DNA from: Alkalinema sp. CAN_BIN05
GTDB lineage: Bacteria > Cyanobacteriota > Cyanobacteriia > Leptolyngbyales > Leptolyngbyaceae
Assembly: GCA_026786325.1 (NCBI GenBank)
Contig: JAJAYH010000141.1
Location: forward strand, 1 to 5,630
DNA length: 5,630 bases
Direction of reading: 5' to 3'
Below the pieces are notes generated by a model that searched no databases, was not told where the DNA came from, and was given only the letters and a program-made list of their open reading frames with translations. How positions within the stretch are numbered: the stretch's first letter is position 1; every line of letters begins with the position of its first letter. Positions 1 through 5,630 of the stretch are shown here, piece after piece. A program made the position numbers and the translations under genes.

Positions 1-577
1 CATCTGCGACAATTTTCCCCGACAGATTCGCTTGACGTTTACGACTAAAATACTGACCTTCTTTAGCTTCTAGTTTAATTTTCTTATGGGTTGCGGTAAA
101 TTTATTTTTGATGGCCATTAAGTCTTGTTTAGGCTTCCATTCCATTTCGTCCCCCTTCAGCTCCACGCCATCTTTTAGCGCTATGGCTACAATATTTTCT
201 TTCAACATCAAAACTTTTCCGTCCCCCAAAATCGACCCTTTTTTGGCCGAAATTTTAAAGGCGGGTTTACCATCTTGATACAGTTCTCCGCTTAGATCTA
301 GAATCTCACCTTCTTTTTTATCGCGGTTATAGGTCGCTTTTTTGGCTTTAAGTTTCCATAGCAACTGGCCATCATCTCCGGCTTGTTCTAGAACTAAATC
401 ATCCAATTTCAAACTTGGATCGATTAATCCCGCATCGCCGCCTGAACTGGATTTCAAACTATTCTGCTTAGGCTGAAAGATCCAATAAAGACCCCCAGCG
501 AGTACCGCTATCAACGTCACTCCTGCAATGATTTGTCTCGATCGGCCCAAAGATTTCAACTGAATTCGACTCCACAC
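1..577 (-). CDS. lptC: LptC-like LPS export periplasmic protein (N-terminal part, runs off left edge)
   Basis: The likely role is the bitopic inner-membrane component of the Lpt bridge, which passes lipopolysaccharide from the LptBFG ABC transporter to periplasmic LptA and the outer membrane. The sequence shows 192 open codons. There is a short basic N-terminus, one hydrophobic segment at about residues 15-34 (QIIAGVTLIAVLAGGLYWIF), a Ser/Gly-rich linker, and then repeating beta-strand-like stretches typical of the LptC/OstA jellyroll: LLWKLKAKKATY at 72-83, a GxLYQDGKPAF strand, KGSIL at 113-117, and LKGDEMEW at 140-147. The start is inferred as GTG at 577. An in-frame TAG lies 15 nt upstream of it, no ATG precedes the membrane segment, and TTG at 559 is the alternative. 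No clear Shine-Dalgarno is visible. E. coli LptC is complete at about 191 residues, so this still-open frame implies a longer protein, which fits my recollection of cyanobacterial LptC. The family call is good; the exact start is less certain. Confidence 0.82.
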   Translation of the reverse strand, partial: MWSRIQLKSLGRSRQIIAGVTLIAVLAGGLYWIFQPKQNSLKSSSGGDAGLIDPSLKLDDLVLEQAGDDGQLLWKLKAKKATYNRDKKEGEILDLSGELYQDGKPAFKISAKKGSILGDGKVLMLKENIVAIALKDGVELKGDEMEWKPKQDLMAIKNKFTATHKKIKLEAKEGQYFSRKRQANLSGKIVAD

Positions 578-694
578 ATTACTAGAACGCTATACAAATA
601 AAAAGACAGACCATACAACCAGGAAATTCTATCTACGCGATTTGCGCACTCCCTAATCTTATAGCCTGCCTCTAGTTAATTCCTCTAGCCGAGA

Positions 695-1306
695 CTAGTT
701 TTCTTGTTCTACCGCAACGCCTGCTGCGGATAGCGGACGGTAAGTGTAGGGTCGTTGGGTTTTCTGAATGTCTTCTTTCACAGTGTCCAGATCAACATAT
801 CGATCGGCCACATTTATTAAACTGTCACTCGTCATCGATCGTAGGCTGACGACTTCAACCCGAACCCCGCGATAGCTCACGGCATTCACGGCATAAGCTA
901 AGTCTCCATCGCCGCTAACCAATACCGCTGTGTCATAGGAACCCACAAGCGACATCATATCGACAGCAATCTCAACATCCAGATTAGCTTTCTTCGAGCC
1001 ATCGGGAAGCTGAACGAGATCTTTTGAAATGACACGATAGCCGTTGCGTCGCATCCACAACAAGAAACCCTGCTGCTTTTCATTGGTGCGATCGACACCT
1101 GTGTAGAAAAACGCTCTCAACAAACGAGATCCCCCCGTTAGACGGCAGAGAAGTTTGGTGTAGTCGATTTCAATTCCAAGCTGCAAGGCAGCATAGAAAA
1201 GATTTGAGCCATCAATGAAAATAGCCACTCGGCCACGGTTTTCAAGGACATGCTCAGGTGAGAACATCGCCTCATGCTCAGTTGAAAGATTCTGATTATT
1301 CAACAC
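695..1306 (-). CDS. NYN/PIN-like domain protein, LabA/DUF88 family
   Basis: This is a 203-residue putative metal-dependent RNase of the NYN (PIN-like) fold, cytoplasmic, with no signal peptide or membrane segment. Visible motifs are VAIFIDGSNLFYA at 27-39 (Asp32 and Asn35 would be in the acidic pocket), KANLDVEIAVDMM at 106-118 (Asp110, Asp116), and VLVSGDGDLAYAV at 128-140 (Asp133, Asp135). These are the four conserved acidic positions of the family, so the site looks intact. The family includes Synechococcus LabA, linked to circadian output, but many cyanobacteria carry several paralogues and nothing here shows this one is LabA itself. The start is GTG at 1306, supported by AGAGG nine nucleotides upstream. 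An internal ATG at residue 14 would also leave the domain whole. The gene lies between metG and lptC on the same strand. Its RNA substrate is unknown. Confidence 0.9.
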   Translation of the reverse strand: MLNNQNLSTEHEAMFSPEHVLENRGRVAIFIDGSNLFYAALQLGIEIDYTKLLCRLTGGSRLLRAFFYTGVDRTNEKQQGFLLWMRRNGYRVISKDLVQLPDGSKKANLDVEIAVDMMSLVGSYDTAVLVSGDGDLAYAVNAVSYRGVRVEVVSLRSMTSDSLINVADRYVDLDTVKEDIQKTQRPYTYRPLSAAGVAVEQEN

Positions 1307-1315
1307 TTAATTATG

Positions 1316-1320
1316 CCTCT
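1316..1320 (-). promoter_or_regulatory. Shine-Dalgarno of the NYN gene
   Basis: AGAGG on the minus strand sits nine nucleotides before the GTG at 1306. This favours the GTG over the downstream ATG (residue 14) as the translation start. The other genes in the window show no such clear site, so it is informative here. Confidence 0.5.
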
Positions 1321-1373
1321 GTTATTATGCAGACGTTTTAATGAGTCCGACAGTGGAGAACAATTCAGTTCCC

Positions 1374-1403
1374 TATATCTCATTCATCATATGCCTGTTA
1401 CAA
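1374..1403 (-). promoter_or_regulatory. Weak candidate promoter for the NYN gene
   Basis: On the minus strand, TTGTAA (1403-1398) and GATATA (1379-1374) are separated by 18 nt and could be -35 and -10 elements, giving a leader of about 60 nt before the NYN start. The -10 match is modest and the region is AT-rich, so a chance match is likely. The gene may instead be read through from metG. Confidence 0.2.
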
Positions 1404-1418
1404 ATGTTCATTCATCAT
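1380..1418. repeat. 11-bp direct repeat in the metG-NYN gap
   Basis: TCATTCATCAT occurs exactly at 1380-1390 and 1408-1418, offset by 28 bp. On the minus strand each copy reads ATGATGAATGA and opens a tiny frame: MMNEHL-stop at 1418-1398 and MMNEI-stop at 1390-1373. The right copy also overlaps a 10-bp palindrome, CATCATGATG, at 1413-1422. The function is unknown. It could be a binding site pair, a pair of leader mini-ORFs, or chance in AT-rich DNA. Confidence 0.6.
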
Positions 1419-1422
1419 GATG

Positions 1423-1453
1423 GTTGAATCTACAGATTTAGTACAGATTCAAC
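1423..1453 (-). repeat. Inverted repeat across the metG stop codon (possible weak terminator or 3' hairpin)
   Basis: Perfect 9-bp arms, GTTGAATCT (1423-1431) and AGATTCAAC (1445-1453), flank a 13-nt loop that holds the end of the metG frame. The arms overlap the stop codon at 1430-1432. Only three of nine pairs are G-C and no T-run follows in the direction of metG transcription, so it is a poor match to an intrinsic terminator. A hairpin affecting mRNA stability or read-through is equally possible. Confidence 0.45.
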
Positions 1454-3079
1454 AACGATCGGAAGTTCAAGTTTCTGAAAAACGGGTTGAGCGTCTCCTA
1501 AGATTTGCATTGATTTGAGTATTCCCCATGTCGAATGGGTGATGAATACATTCGACACATCTATTAAAGGAGCGTCATTGAAGTTAACAGTGTATCCCAG
1601 CTGCTCATAAATACGAGTGCTGATATTTGGGACGATCGGCGCGAGTAAATAAGCAGCTAATCGAACGGATTCTAAAATGGCATAAGTGACCTGTTCAGCC
1701 TCTTTATGCTTCTGCGGATCGGTCTTACCGAGTTTGTAAAGTGTCCAAGGTGCTTGCTCGTCAATGTAGCGATTTCCAAGCCGAACCAGCTCTAGTACGG
1801 CTTCACAGACATCATTAAATGCTAGAGCTTCGTAGGATGCTGTCACCCGATCGCCTAAATCTGATCCCATAATTTTCAGTGGATTGGTCTCATAAATATC
1901 TGCGCCACTGAGATTGGGGACTGCCCCACCACCATTTTTAATCGCGGGTTTCAAGGTCCGGTTTAGTAAATTGCCTAAATCATTAGCTAAATCAGCATTA
2001 AGAATATTTACAAATCGTTTTTCTTCAAACGACCCATCTTGACCAAACTTAATTTCTTTTAAGAAGTAGTATCGCATTGCGTCGCTTCCGTAACGATCGA
2101 GTAACAAATCTGGATTGATTACATTACCGCTACTTTTACCCATTTTCACGCCATTATCTAAGAAAAATCCATGGCCAAAGACACGTCCTGGTAAGGCTAA
2201 CCCGGCAGACATTAACATCGCAGGCCAATACACGGCATGAAAGCGCAAAATGTCCTTTCCAATGATGTGGGTGTGGTGGGGATACCAGTGTTTGGTGGCA
2301 TTGGCTAAGGTTGGTGCATCATCTTCATCTAAGAGTGCCGTCAAATAGCCTAGAAGCGCATCAAACCAGACATAAATGACATGATTGGGATCTTCTGGAA
2401 CTGGGAATCCCCAATCAAAATTCACCCGAGAAATTGAGAAATCGCGTAACCCCTGTTTAACGAAATTGACCACTTCATTGCGGCGAGTGTCAGGCTGGAT
2501 AAACTCTGGCCGATCGGTATAGAGCGCTTCGAGGGCCGTTTGGTAATTTGACAACCGAAAGAAATAGTTTTCCTCATCCCGCCACTCCACTTCTTTAGTG
2601 ACGTGGATGTTGCAGCGCTTGCCGTCTAGTAGGTCTTTTTCGTCTTTGAATTCTTCACAAGAGACGCAGTAGTAGCCTTTTTGTTGGCTGAGATAGATAT
2701 CGCCTTTTTCCCAGACGCGCTGAAAAAACTCGCGCACAATGGCGGCATGACGTTCGTCGGTGGTGCGAATGAATCGATCGTACTTTATATCCAGCCGCTG
2801 CCACAGCGCTTTAAAACTCCCAACAATCTCATCACAGTGGGCTTGGGGCGTGCGGTTATTGGCCTCTGCTGTCCGTTGAATCTTCTGACCATGTTCGTCG
2901 CTGCCCGTGATAAACCTCACCTCATACCCTCGCATTCGTTGAAACCGGGCAATAGCGTCGGTGGCGATCGTGGGGTAAGCGCTGCCAATGTGGGGCACGT
3001 CATTGACGTAAAACAGCGGCGTTGTGATGGCGAACGGTGCTTTTGCGGGGGTTGGAATGGCGGAAGATGAGGAGGTCAT
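1430..3079 (-). CDS. metG: Methionyl-tRNA synthetase
   Basis: This class I aminoacyl-tRNA synthetase charges tRNA-Met and initiator tRNA with methionine in the cytoplasm. With the ATG at 3079 the protein is 549 residues. A TTG at 3091 would add four residues, and the frame is closed by TGA just upstream of it. The Rossmann fold begins ITTPLFYVNDVPHIGS, with the HIGH-type signature HIGS at about 30-33. The connective insert carries one zinc knuckle, Cys138-x2-Cys141 and Cys156-x2-His159, resembling the single-knuckle Thermus-type enzymes rather than the E. coli four-Cys pattern. VIYVWFDALLGYL and GKDILRFHAVYWPA follow. The KMSKS loop reads KMGKS at 312-316. The anticodon-binding helical domain includes NRYIDEQAPW at about 436-445. 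The protein ends shortly after this domain, so no C-terminal Trbp111-like dimerisation domain is present. No Shine-Dalgarno is obvious. The gene appears intact. Confidence 0.97.
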   Translation of the reverse strand: MTSSSSAIPTPAKAPFAITTPLFYVNDVPHIGSAYPTIATDAIARFQRMRGYEVRFITGSDEHGQKIQRTAEANNRTPQAHCDEIVGSFKALWQRLDIKYDRFIRTTDERHAAIVREFFQRVWEKGDIYLSQQKGYYCVSCEEFKDEKDLLDGKRCNIHVTKEVEWRDEENYFFRLSNYQTALEALYTDRPEFIQPDTRRNEVVNFVKQGLRDFSISRVNFDWGFPVPEDPNHVIYVWFDALLGYLTALLDEDDAPTLANATKHWYPHHTHIIGKDILRFHAVYWPAMLMSAGLALPGRVFGHGFFLDNGVKMGKSSGNVINPDLLLDRYGSDAMRYYFLKEIKFGQDGSFEEKRFVNILNADLANDLGNLLNRTLKPAIKNGGGAVPNLSGADIYETNPLKIMGSDLGDRVTASYEALAFNDVCEAVLELVRLGNRYIDEQAPWTLYKLGKTDPQKHKEAEQVTYAILESVRLAAYLLAPIVPNISTRIYEQLGYTVNFNDAPLIDVSNVFITHSTWGILKSMQILGDAQPVFQKLELPIVVESVLNL

Positions 3080-3160
3080 AGTGACGATCAAACAAGCTCA
3101 TTGTTGAGCAGAGATTAACCGCCACATTTTAACGCGGCTTGCGTTGACTTTATACCCCGC

Positions 3161-4249
3161 TTACAGATGATGTGCTAATTCAGGGTCTGCTCGTAGGGTT
3201 TTTAGGACTTGTTTGATGTCCTGGGTTCGGTCTTTTTTGACAATCAACGTGACCTTGCCATCTCGCACAATCACCACATCCTCCAGCCCGATCGTCACAA
3301 TTAGATCTTCCTCTTGGGTGGAATATAACAGCGCGCCTTGGGTGTCGAGACCCACATGTTTGGCGACTTCGACGTTGGGTTTGTCGGTTTTAAGCAGGCG
3401 TTCGATCGCCCCCCAATCGCCCAAATCGTCCCAGGCAAAGGTGACGGGTAAGACGGTGGCTTTTTGGGTTGGTTCCATCAGGGCATAGTCAATGCTCTTT
3501 TTGGGAAGTTCACTGTAGGCCGCAATTCCTTTCGCTTCTAAGGGTTCCAAAATCTCTGGGGCATAGCGCCGAATTTCCTCTAGAGCTACTTTGCCCTGAA
3601 ACACAAACATCCCGGCATTCCAGCTATATAGTCCAGTCTTGATGAAGGCTTCAGCGGTTTCCCGATCGGGCTTTTCCGCAAACCGATCGACCTTGTACGC
3701 TGCGATGCCCTGGGGTGATTGAACCTCTGTCGGCAACAATTCTCCTTGGGCAATGTAGCCGTAGCCCGTGGATGCAAATGTGGGCGTGATTCCTAGGGTG
3801 ACGATCGTTTGGGACTTGAGAGCAACGTGGCGAGCGGCTTCTAGAGTCTGCACAAACTTTTCGGGTTCCGTAATCCAATGGTCTGCCGGAAAAAATGCCA
3901 TTACGACCTCTTCTCCATAGCGCTTGACTACTTCCAAGATGCTCCATGTCACCGCCGGAGCCGTGTCTCGTCCTTCAGGTTCCACTAAGAGATTAGCTTC
4001 GGGTAACTCTGGCAACTGCTCTCGGACTCCATCGGCTAATTGTGCTGATGTAATGACCCAGAGGTTTTCCCAGCCTTGGGCCGGAACCAGCAACCGATCG
4101 GCGGTGGTTTGGAGCAAGCTCAGGCCGCTACCATCCAGACTGAGAAACTGTTTCGGACGATCGAGACGGCTTAGGGGCCAAAAACGTTCGCCTTTTCCGC
4201 CAGCTAAAATAATAGAAACTAGGGGCTGTGAAGAATAGGATGATGTCAT
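3161..4249 (-). CDS. manC: Mannose-1-phosphate guanylyltransferase (GDP-mannose pyrophosphorylase)
   Basis: The enzyme joins GTP and mannose-1-phosphate to make GDP-mannose and pyrophosphate, in the cytoplasm, supplying mannose, fucose and related sugars to polysaccharides and glycoconjugates. At 362 residues this is the short, monofunctional form: only the nucleotidyltransferase and left-handed beta-helix-like tail are present, without the phosphomannose isomerase cupin domain of the roughly 470-residue bifunctional ManC/AlgA type. Motifs seen are the signature LAGGKGERFWPLSR at 15-28, PKQF at 32-35, VEPEGRDTAPA at 89-99, FPADHWI at 120-126, GYGYI at 162-166, VDRFAEKP at 187-194, WNAGMFVF at 210-217, SIDYALME at 252-259 and WDDLGDWG at 273-280. 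The start is ATG at 4249, 15 residues before the signature, with no clear Shine-Dalgarno. It is divergent from an LCP gene, which fits a role in surface glycan supply. The exact sugar preference is inferred from family motifs. Confidence 0.94.
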   Translation of the reverse strand: MTSSYSSQPLVSIILAGGKGERFWPLSRLDRPKQFLSLDGSGLSLLQTTADRLLVPAQGWENLWVITSAQLADGVREQLPELPEANLLVEPEGRDTAPAVTWSILEVVKRYGEEVVMAFFPADHWITEPEKFVQTLEAARHVALKSQTIVTLGITPTFASTGYGYIAQGELLPTEVQSPQGIAAYKVDRFAEKPDRETAEAFIKTGLYSWNAGMFVFQGKVALEEIRRYAPEILEPLEAKGIAAYSELPKKSIDYALMEPTQKATVLPVTFAWDDLGDWGAIERLLKTDKPNVEVAKHVGLDTQGALLYSTQEEDLIVTIGLEDVVIVRDGKVTLIVKKDRTQDIKQVLKTLRADPELAHHL

Positions 4250-4285
4250 AGGAAAGGGTTGAGAAGTTTCGGGGGAAAGTAATCT

Positions 4286-4311
4286 TAGTTGACGATGCTA
4301 GTTGATGATAC
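4286..4311. repeat. Tandem 13-bp imperfect direct repeat upstream of manC
   Basis: TAGTTGACGATGC (4286-4298) is followed directly by TAGTTGATGATAC (4299-4311), matching at 11 of 13 positions. It lies about 37-62 bp before the manC start. Adjacent head-to-tail half-sites a little over one helical turn apart are a common layout for response-regulator binding, but no known consensus was matched. Confidence 0.5.
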
Positions 4312-4317
4312 TGAGAG

Positions 4318-4345
4318 CATAATTACCGGAGGTTAAGCAATTATG
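4318..4345. repeat. Inverted repeat CATAATT / AATTATG
   Basis: Perfect 7-bp arms at 4318-4324 and 4339-4345 are separated by 14 bp. The dyad spans the Shine-Dalgarno and start codon of the short ORF at 4343, so it could act as a DNA operator or as an RNA hairpin hiding that start. The arms contain only one G-C pair each, so chance is a real alternative. Confidence 0.35.
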
Positions 4346-4435
4346 GACAGGGCAGGTCTGATACTATCTGTACGATTGCATAGAATATCCTCATGCTCGG
4401 CTATCCACTACTACAAATTGTGGCAAATTTACTAG
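4343..4435 (+). CDS. Possible short ORF / leader peptide (30 codons)
   Basis: An ATG at 4343 preceded by GGAGG (4328-4332, ten nucleotides away) opens a 30-codon frame ending in TAG at 4433-4435. The peptide would begin MDRAGLILSVRLHRISSCSA and end with an aromatic, polar tail. It is not clearly a signal peptide or membrane helix, and I recognise no family. It lies 49 bp upstream of the LCP start on the same strand. The main support is the Shine-Dalgarno, the best in the window, where most annotated genes have none. Against it are the short length and the lack of any recognisable domain. The candidate LCP promoter overlaps its 3' end, so the two may be transcribed separately. Confidence 0.2.
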   Translation: MDRAGLILSVRLHRISSCSAIHYYKLWQIY

Positions 4436-4445
4436 TTTGTAAAGA
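4418..4445 (+). promoter_or_regulatory. Candidate promoter of the LCP gene
   Basis: TTGTGG at 4418-4423 and TAAAGA at 4440-4445 with a 16-bp spacer resemble sigma-70-type -35 and -10 elements and would give a leader of about 30 nt. A small inverted repeat, TTTAC (4428-4432) and GTAAA (4439-4443), lies between and over the elements and could be an operator. Both matches are imperfect. Confidence 0.3.
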
Positions 4446-4484
4446 AATTTAGAAGAAATCCCATCCTTTCCTGAACCATAATTT

Positions 4485-5630
4485 ATGACTTCGATCGCTC
4501 AAAAAATGTTTCAAAAGATAGTTCAGATCCGATCGCGTTTTGGTCCTTTCTTAATGAAGGGTACGCTTTTAGGGCTGAGTGCTGGTTTGGCCGCGACGAT
4601 CGGATCTTTTATTGGGGTGACGGTTCCGATGCCGGGTGGGATTGCACCTGGTGAAGGTCAGCGGTTATTGGGCGATCTATTTAAAAATGGCTTCCGCTAT
4701 CAGGTTAAGCGTCCGGTGAATGTGTTAGTGATGGGGATCGATCGGGTCGTGGGTGCAAAGCTGGGCACGGAGGAAATGTTCAGCGGCAATAGTGATTCTA
4801 TGCTGTTGTTACATATTGACCCAAAACAGTCTGGCGTGAGTCTTCTGTCGATTCCCCGTGATACTCAAGTTGAGATTCCCAATCTTGGCTTGACTAAAAT
4901 AAATCAAGCTAATCCATCTGGCGGACCAGCGCTGGTGAATCAAGTTATTTCTGATAATTTTTCTGGAGTACCGATCGATCGCTATGTCCGGTTTAGCACC
5001 GATGCTTTTCGGGAATTGATTAATCAAGTGGGCGGCGTTGAGCTGAATGTGCCGATGGATATGGTTTATGAGGATAACACTCAAAAACTTTCGATCAATC
5101 TGAAACAAGGACGGCAGACCTTGAATGGAGATAAGGCGGAACAGTTTGCTCGGTTTAGGAATGATGCTCTTGGGGATATTGGCCGAGTTCAACGCCATCA
5201 GATATTGTTAAAAGCACTGCGCGAGAAATTCGCTAGTCCGCTAGTGATTGTCCGCATTCCAGGAATTCTTCGGGTAATACAGCCTTATATTGATACTAAT
5301 TTGACGTTGGAAGAAATTTCGGCATTATTTAATTATGGTGTGGGTCTTGATCAAAAAGCGATCAAAATGGTGTTGCTTCCTGGCCGTTTTAGTGAGGATA
5401 AGGAGTTTCAGTCGAGCTATTGGATTATGGAGCCGGATGCCCGCGATCGTATTATGAAGGAGTATTTTAATGTGGGTGCGGGCCAAGCGGATGGCACGAC
5501 TGCTCCAATGCGAATTATTATTCAAAATGCTTCAAATAATCCTGATGCGGCCCAAACTATTGCAATGCAGCTTGGTAAAGCGGGCTATGAAAATGTATCT
5601 GTGAGTGACGACCGATCGGAACAACAAACC
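4485..5630 (+). CDS. LCP (LytR-CpsA-Psr) family protein, 3' end outside the window
   Basis: LCP proteins are membrane-anchored phosphotransferases that move lipid-linked glycopolymers onto peptidoglycan or related acceptors on the outer face of the cytoplasmic membrane. All 382 codons in view are open. The start ATG at 4485 has an in-frame TAA immediately upstream (4479-4481), and no Shine-Dalgarno is seen. A basic N-terminus precedes one membrane segment at about 26-46. The LCP domain spans about 78-248, with NVLVMGID at 79-86, SDSMLLLHIDP at 103-113, LSIPRDTQVEIP at 121-132 (catalytic-pocket Arg125, Asp126), KINQA at 138-142, QVGGVELNVP at 181-190, and QTLNGDKAEQFARFRNDALGD then IGRVQRHQ from 211 (Arg223, Arg225, Asp231, Arg234, Arg237). 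From about 341, PMRIIIQNASNNPDAAQTIA starts a LytR_C-type domain that is cut by the edge. Divergence from manC fits a polysaccharide role. The polymer it transfers is unknown. Confidence 0.95.
   Translation, partial: MTSIAQKMFQKIVQIRSRFGPFLMKGTLLGLSAGLAATIGSFIGVTVPMPGGIAPGEGQRLLGDLFKNGFRYQVKRPVNVLVMGIDRVVGAKLGTEEMFSGNSDSMLLLHIDPKQSGVSLLSIPRDTQVEIPNLGLTKINQANPSGGPALVNQVISDNFSGVPIDRYVRFSTDAFRELINQVGGVELNVPMDMVYEDNTQKLSINLKQGRQTLNGDKAEQFARFRNDALGDIGRVQRHQILLKALREKFASPLVIVRIPGILRVIQPYIDTNLTLEEISALFNYGVGLDQKAIKMVLLPGRFSEDKEFQSSYWIMEPDARDRIMKEYFNVGAGQADGTTAPMRIIIQNASNNPDAAQTIAMQLGKAGYENVSVSDDRSEQQT

Larger units (their letters stand above)
4250..4484. promoter_or_regulatory. Divergent regulatory region between manC and the LCP gene
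   Basis: This 235-bp gap must hold the start signals for both divergent genes. It contains a 13-bp imperfect tandem repeat (4286-4311), an inverted repeat (4318-4345), a short ORF behind a strong Shine-Dalgarno (4343-4435), a candidate promoter for the LCP gene (4418-4445) and a small TTTAC/GTAAA dyad overlapping it (4428-4443). I could not identify a convincing promoter for manC. No NtcA-type GTA-N8-TAC site was seen. Confidence 0.6.

Noticed and set aside
578..694. Promoter or terminator between the NYN gene and lptC
   Set aside because: The AT-rich stretches and two CTAGAGG copies give no properly spaced -35/-10 pair and no stable hairpin with a T-run.
2681..3070. 129-codon plus-strand open frame antisense to the metG 5' half
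   Set aside because: It lies wholly inside a well-conserved metG reading frame, has no recognisable domain, and looks like a by-product of metG codon usage.
3095..3108. Small hairpin GCTCA/TGAGC between manC and metG as a manC terminator
   Set aside because: Only 5-bp arms with a 4-nt loop, no T-run, and it is far from the manC stop; too weak to call.
3144..3174. Plus-strand TTGACT at 3144-3149 as a promoter
   Set aside because: No -10 element at a suitable spacing and no plus-strand gene downstream.
3213..3488. Plus-strand open frame antisense to the 3' part of manC
   Set aside because: Low-complexity Ser/Thr-rich translation with no domain, fully overlapped by manC.
3586..3947. Two minus-strand open frames in an alternate frame of manC
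   Set aside because: Arg/Pro-rich translations typical of out-of-frame reading of a GC-richer gene; manC motifs run unbroken through the same bases.
3924..4238. Plus-strand open frame antisense to the manC 5' end
   Set aside because: Overlaps the conserved nucleotidyltransferase signature on the other strand and has no recognisable features.
4809..5525. Minus-strand open frames at 4809-5198 and 5325-5525 antisense to the LCP gene
   Set aside because: Ile/Asn/His-rich shadow translations; the LCP frame with intact motifs explains this DNA.

Overview
This window looks like a chromosomal segment from a cyanobacterium. Three things point that way. The palindrome CGATCG, the core of the cyanobacterial HIP1 repeat, appears about 26 times by eye in 5.6 kb, against roughly 1.4 expected by chance. 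The gene set mixes Gram-negative envelope functions (an LptC-type LPS export protein) with cell-wall glycopolymer functions (an LCP-family protein). There is also a LabA-like NYN-domain protein. The exact octamer GCGATCGC was not found, which is a little unusual. I cannot name the genus.

Layout: four genes lie on the minus strand and are read from right to left. They are a mannose-1-phosphate guanylyltransferase (3161-4249), methionyl-tRNA synthetase metG (1430-3079), a NYN-domain putative RNase (695-1306), and the 5' part of an lptC-like gene (1-577, running off the left edge). The gaps between them are 81, 123 and 117 bp, so they may be loosely co-transcribed but are not a tight operon. On the plus strand, divergent from manC, an LCP (LytR-CpsA-Psr) protein starts at 4485 and runs off the right edge just after its C-terminal LytR_C-type domain begins. 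No stretch over 300 bp lacks a gene. The longest gap is the 235-bp divergent region 4250-4484.

How the genes fit together: ManC makes GDP-mannose, a sugar donor for surface polysaccharides, LPS and glycans. The divergent LCP protein probably attaches a glycopolymer to the wall, and LptC moves lipopolysaccharide to the outer membrane. The window is therefore mainly about envelope biogenesis, with metG and an NYN nuclease between the envelope genes. The protein-coding content is ordinary. I did not find an obvious new defence system, mobile element, CRISPR array or structural RNA. The items most worth a second look are small and intergenic: a 13-bp tandem repeat, a dyad and a short ORF with a strong Shine-Dalgarno in the divergent region; two Met-Met mini-ORFs built on an 11-bp direct repeat between metG and the NYN gene; and an inverted repeat across the metG stop codon.
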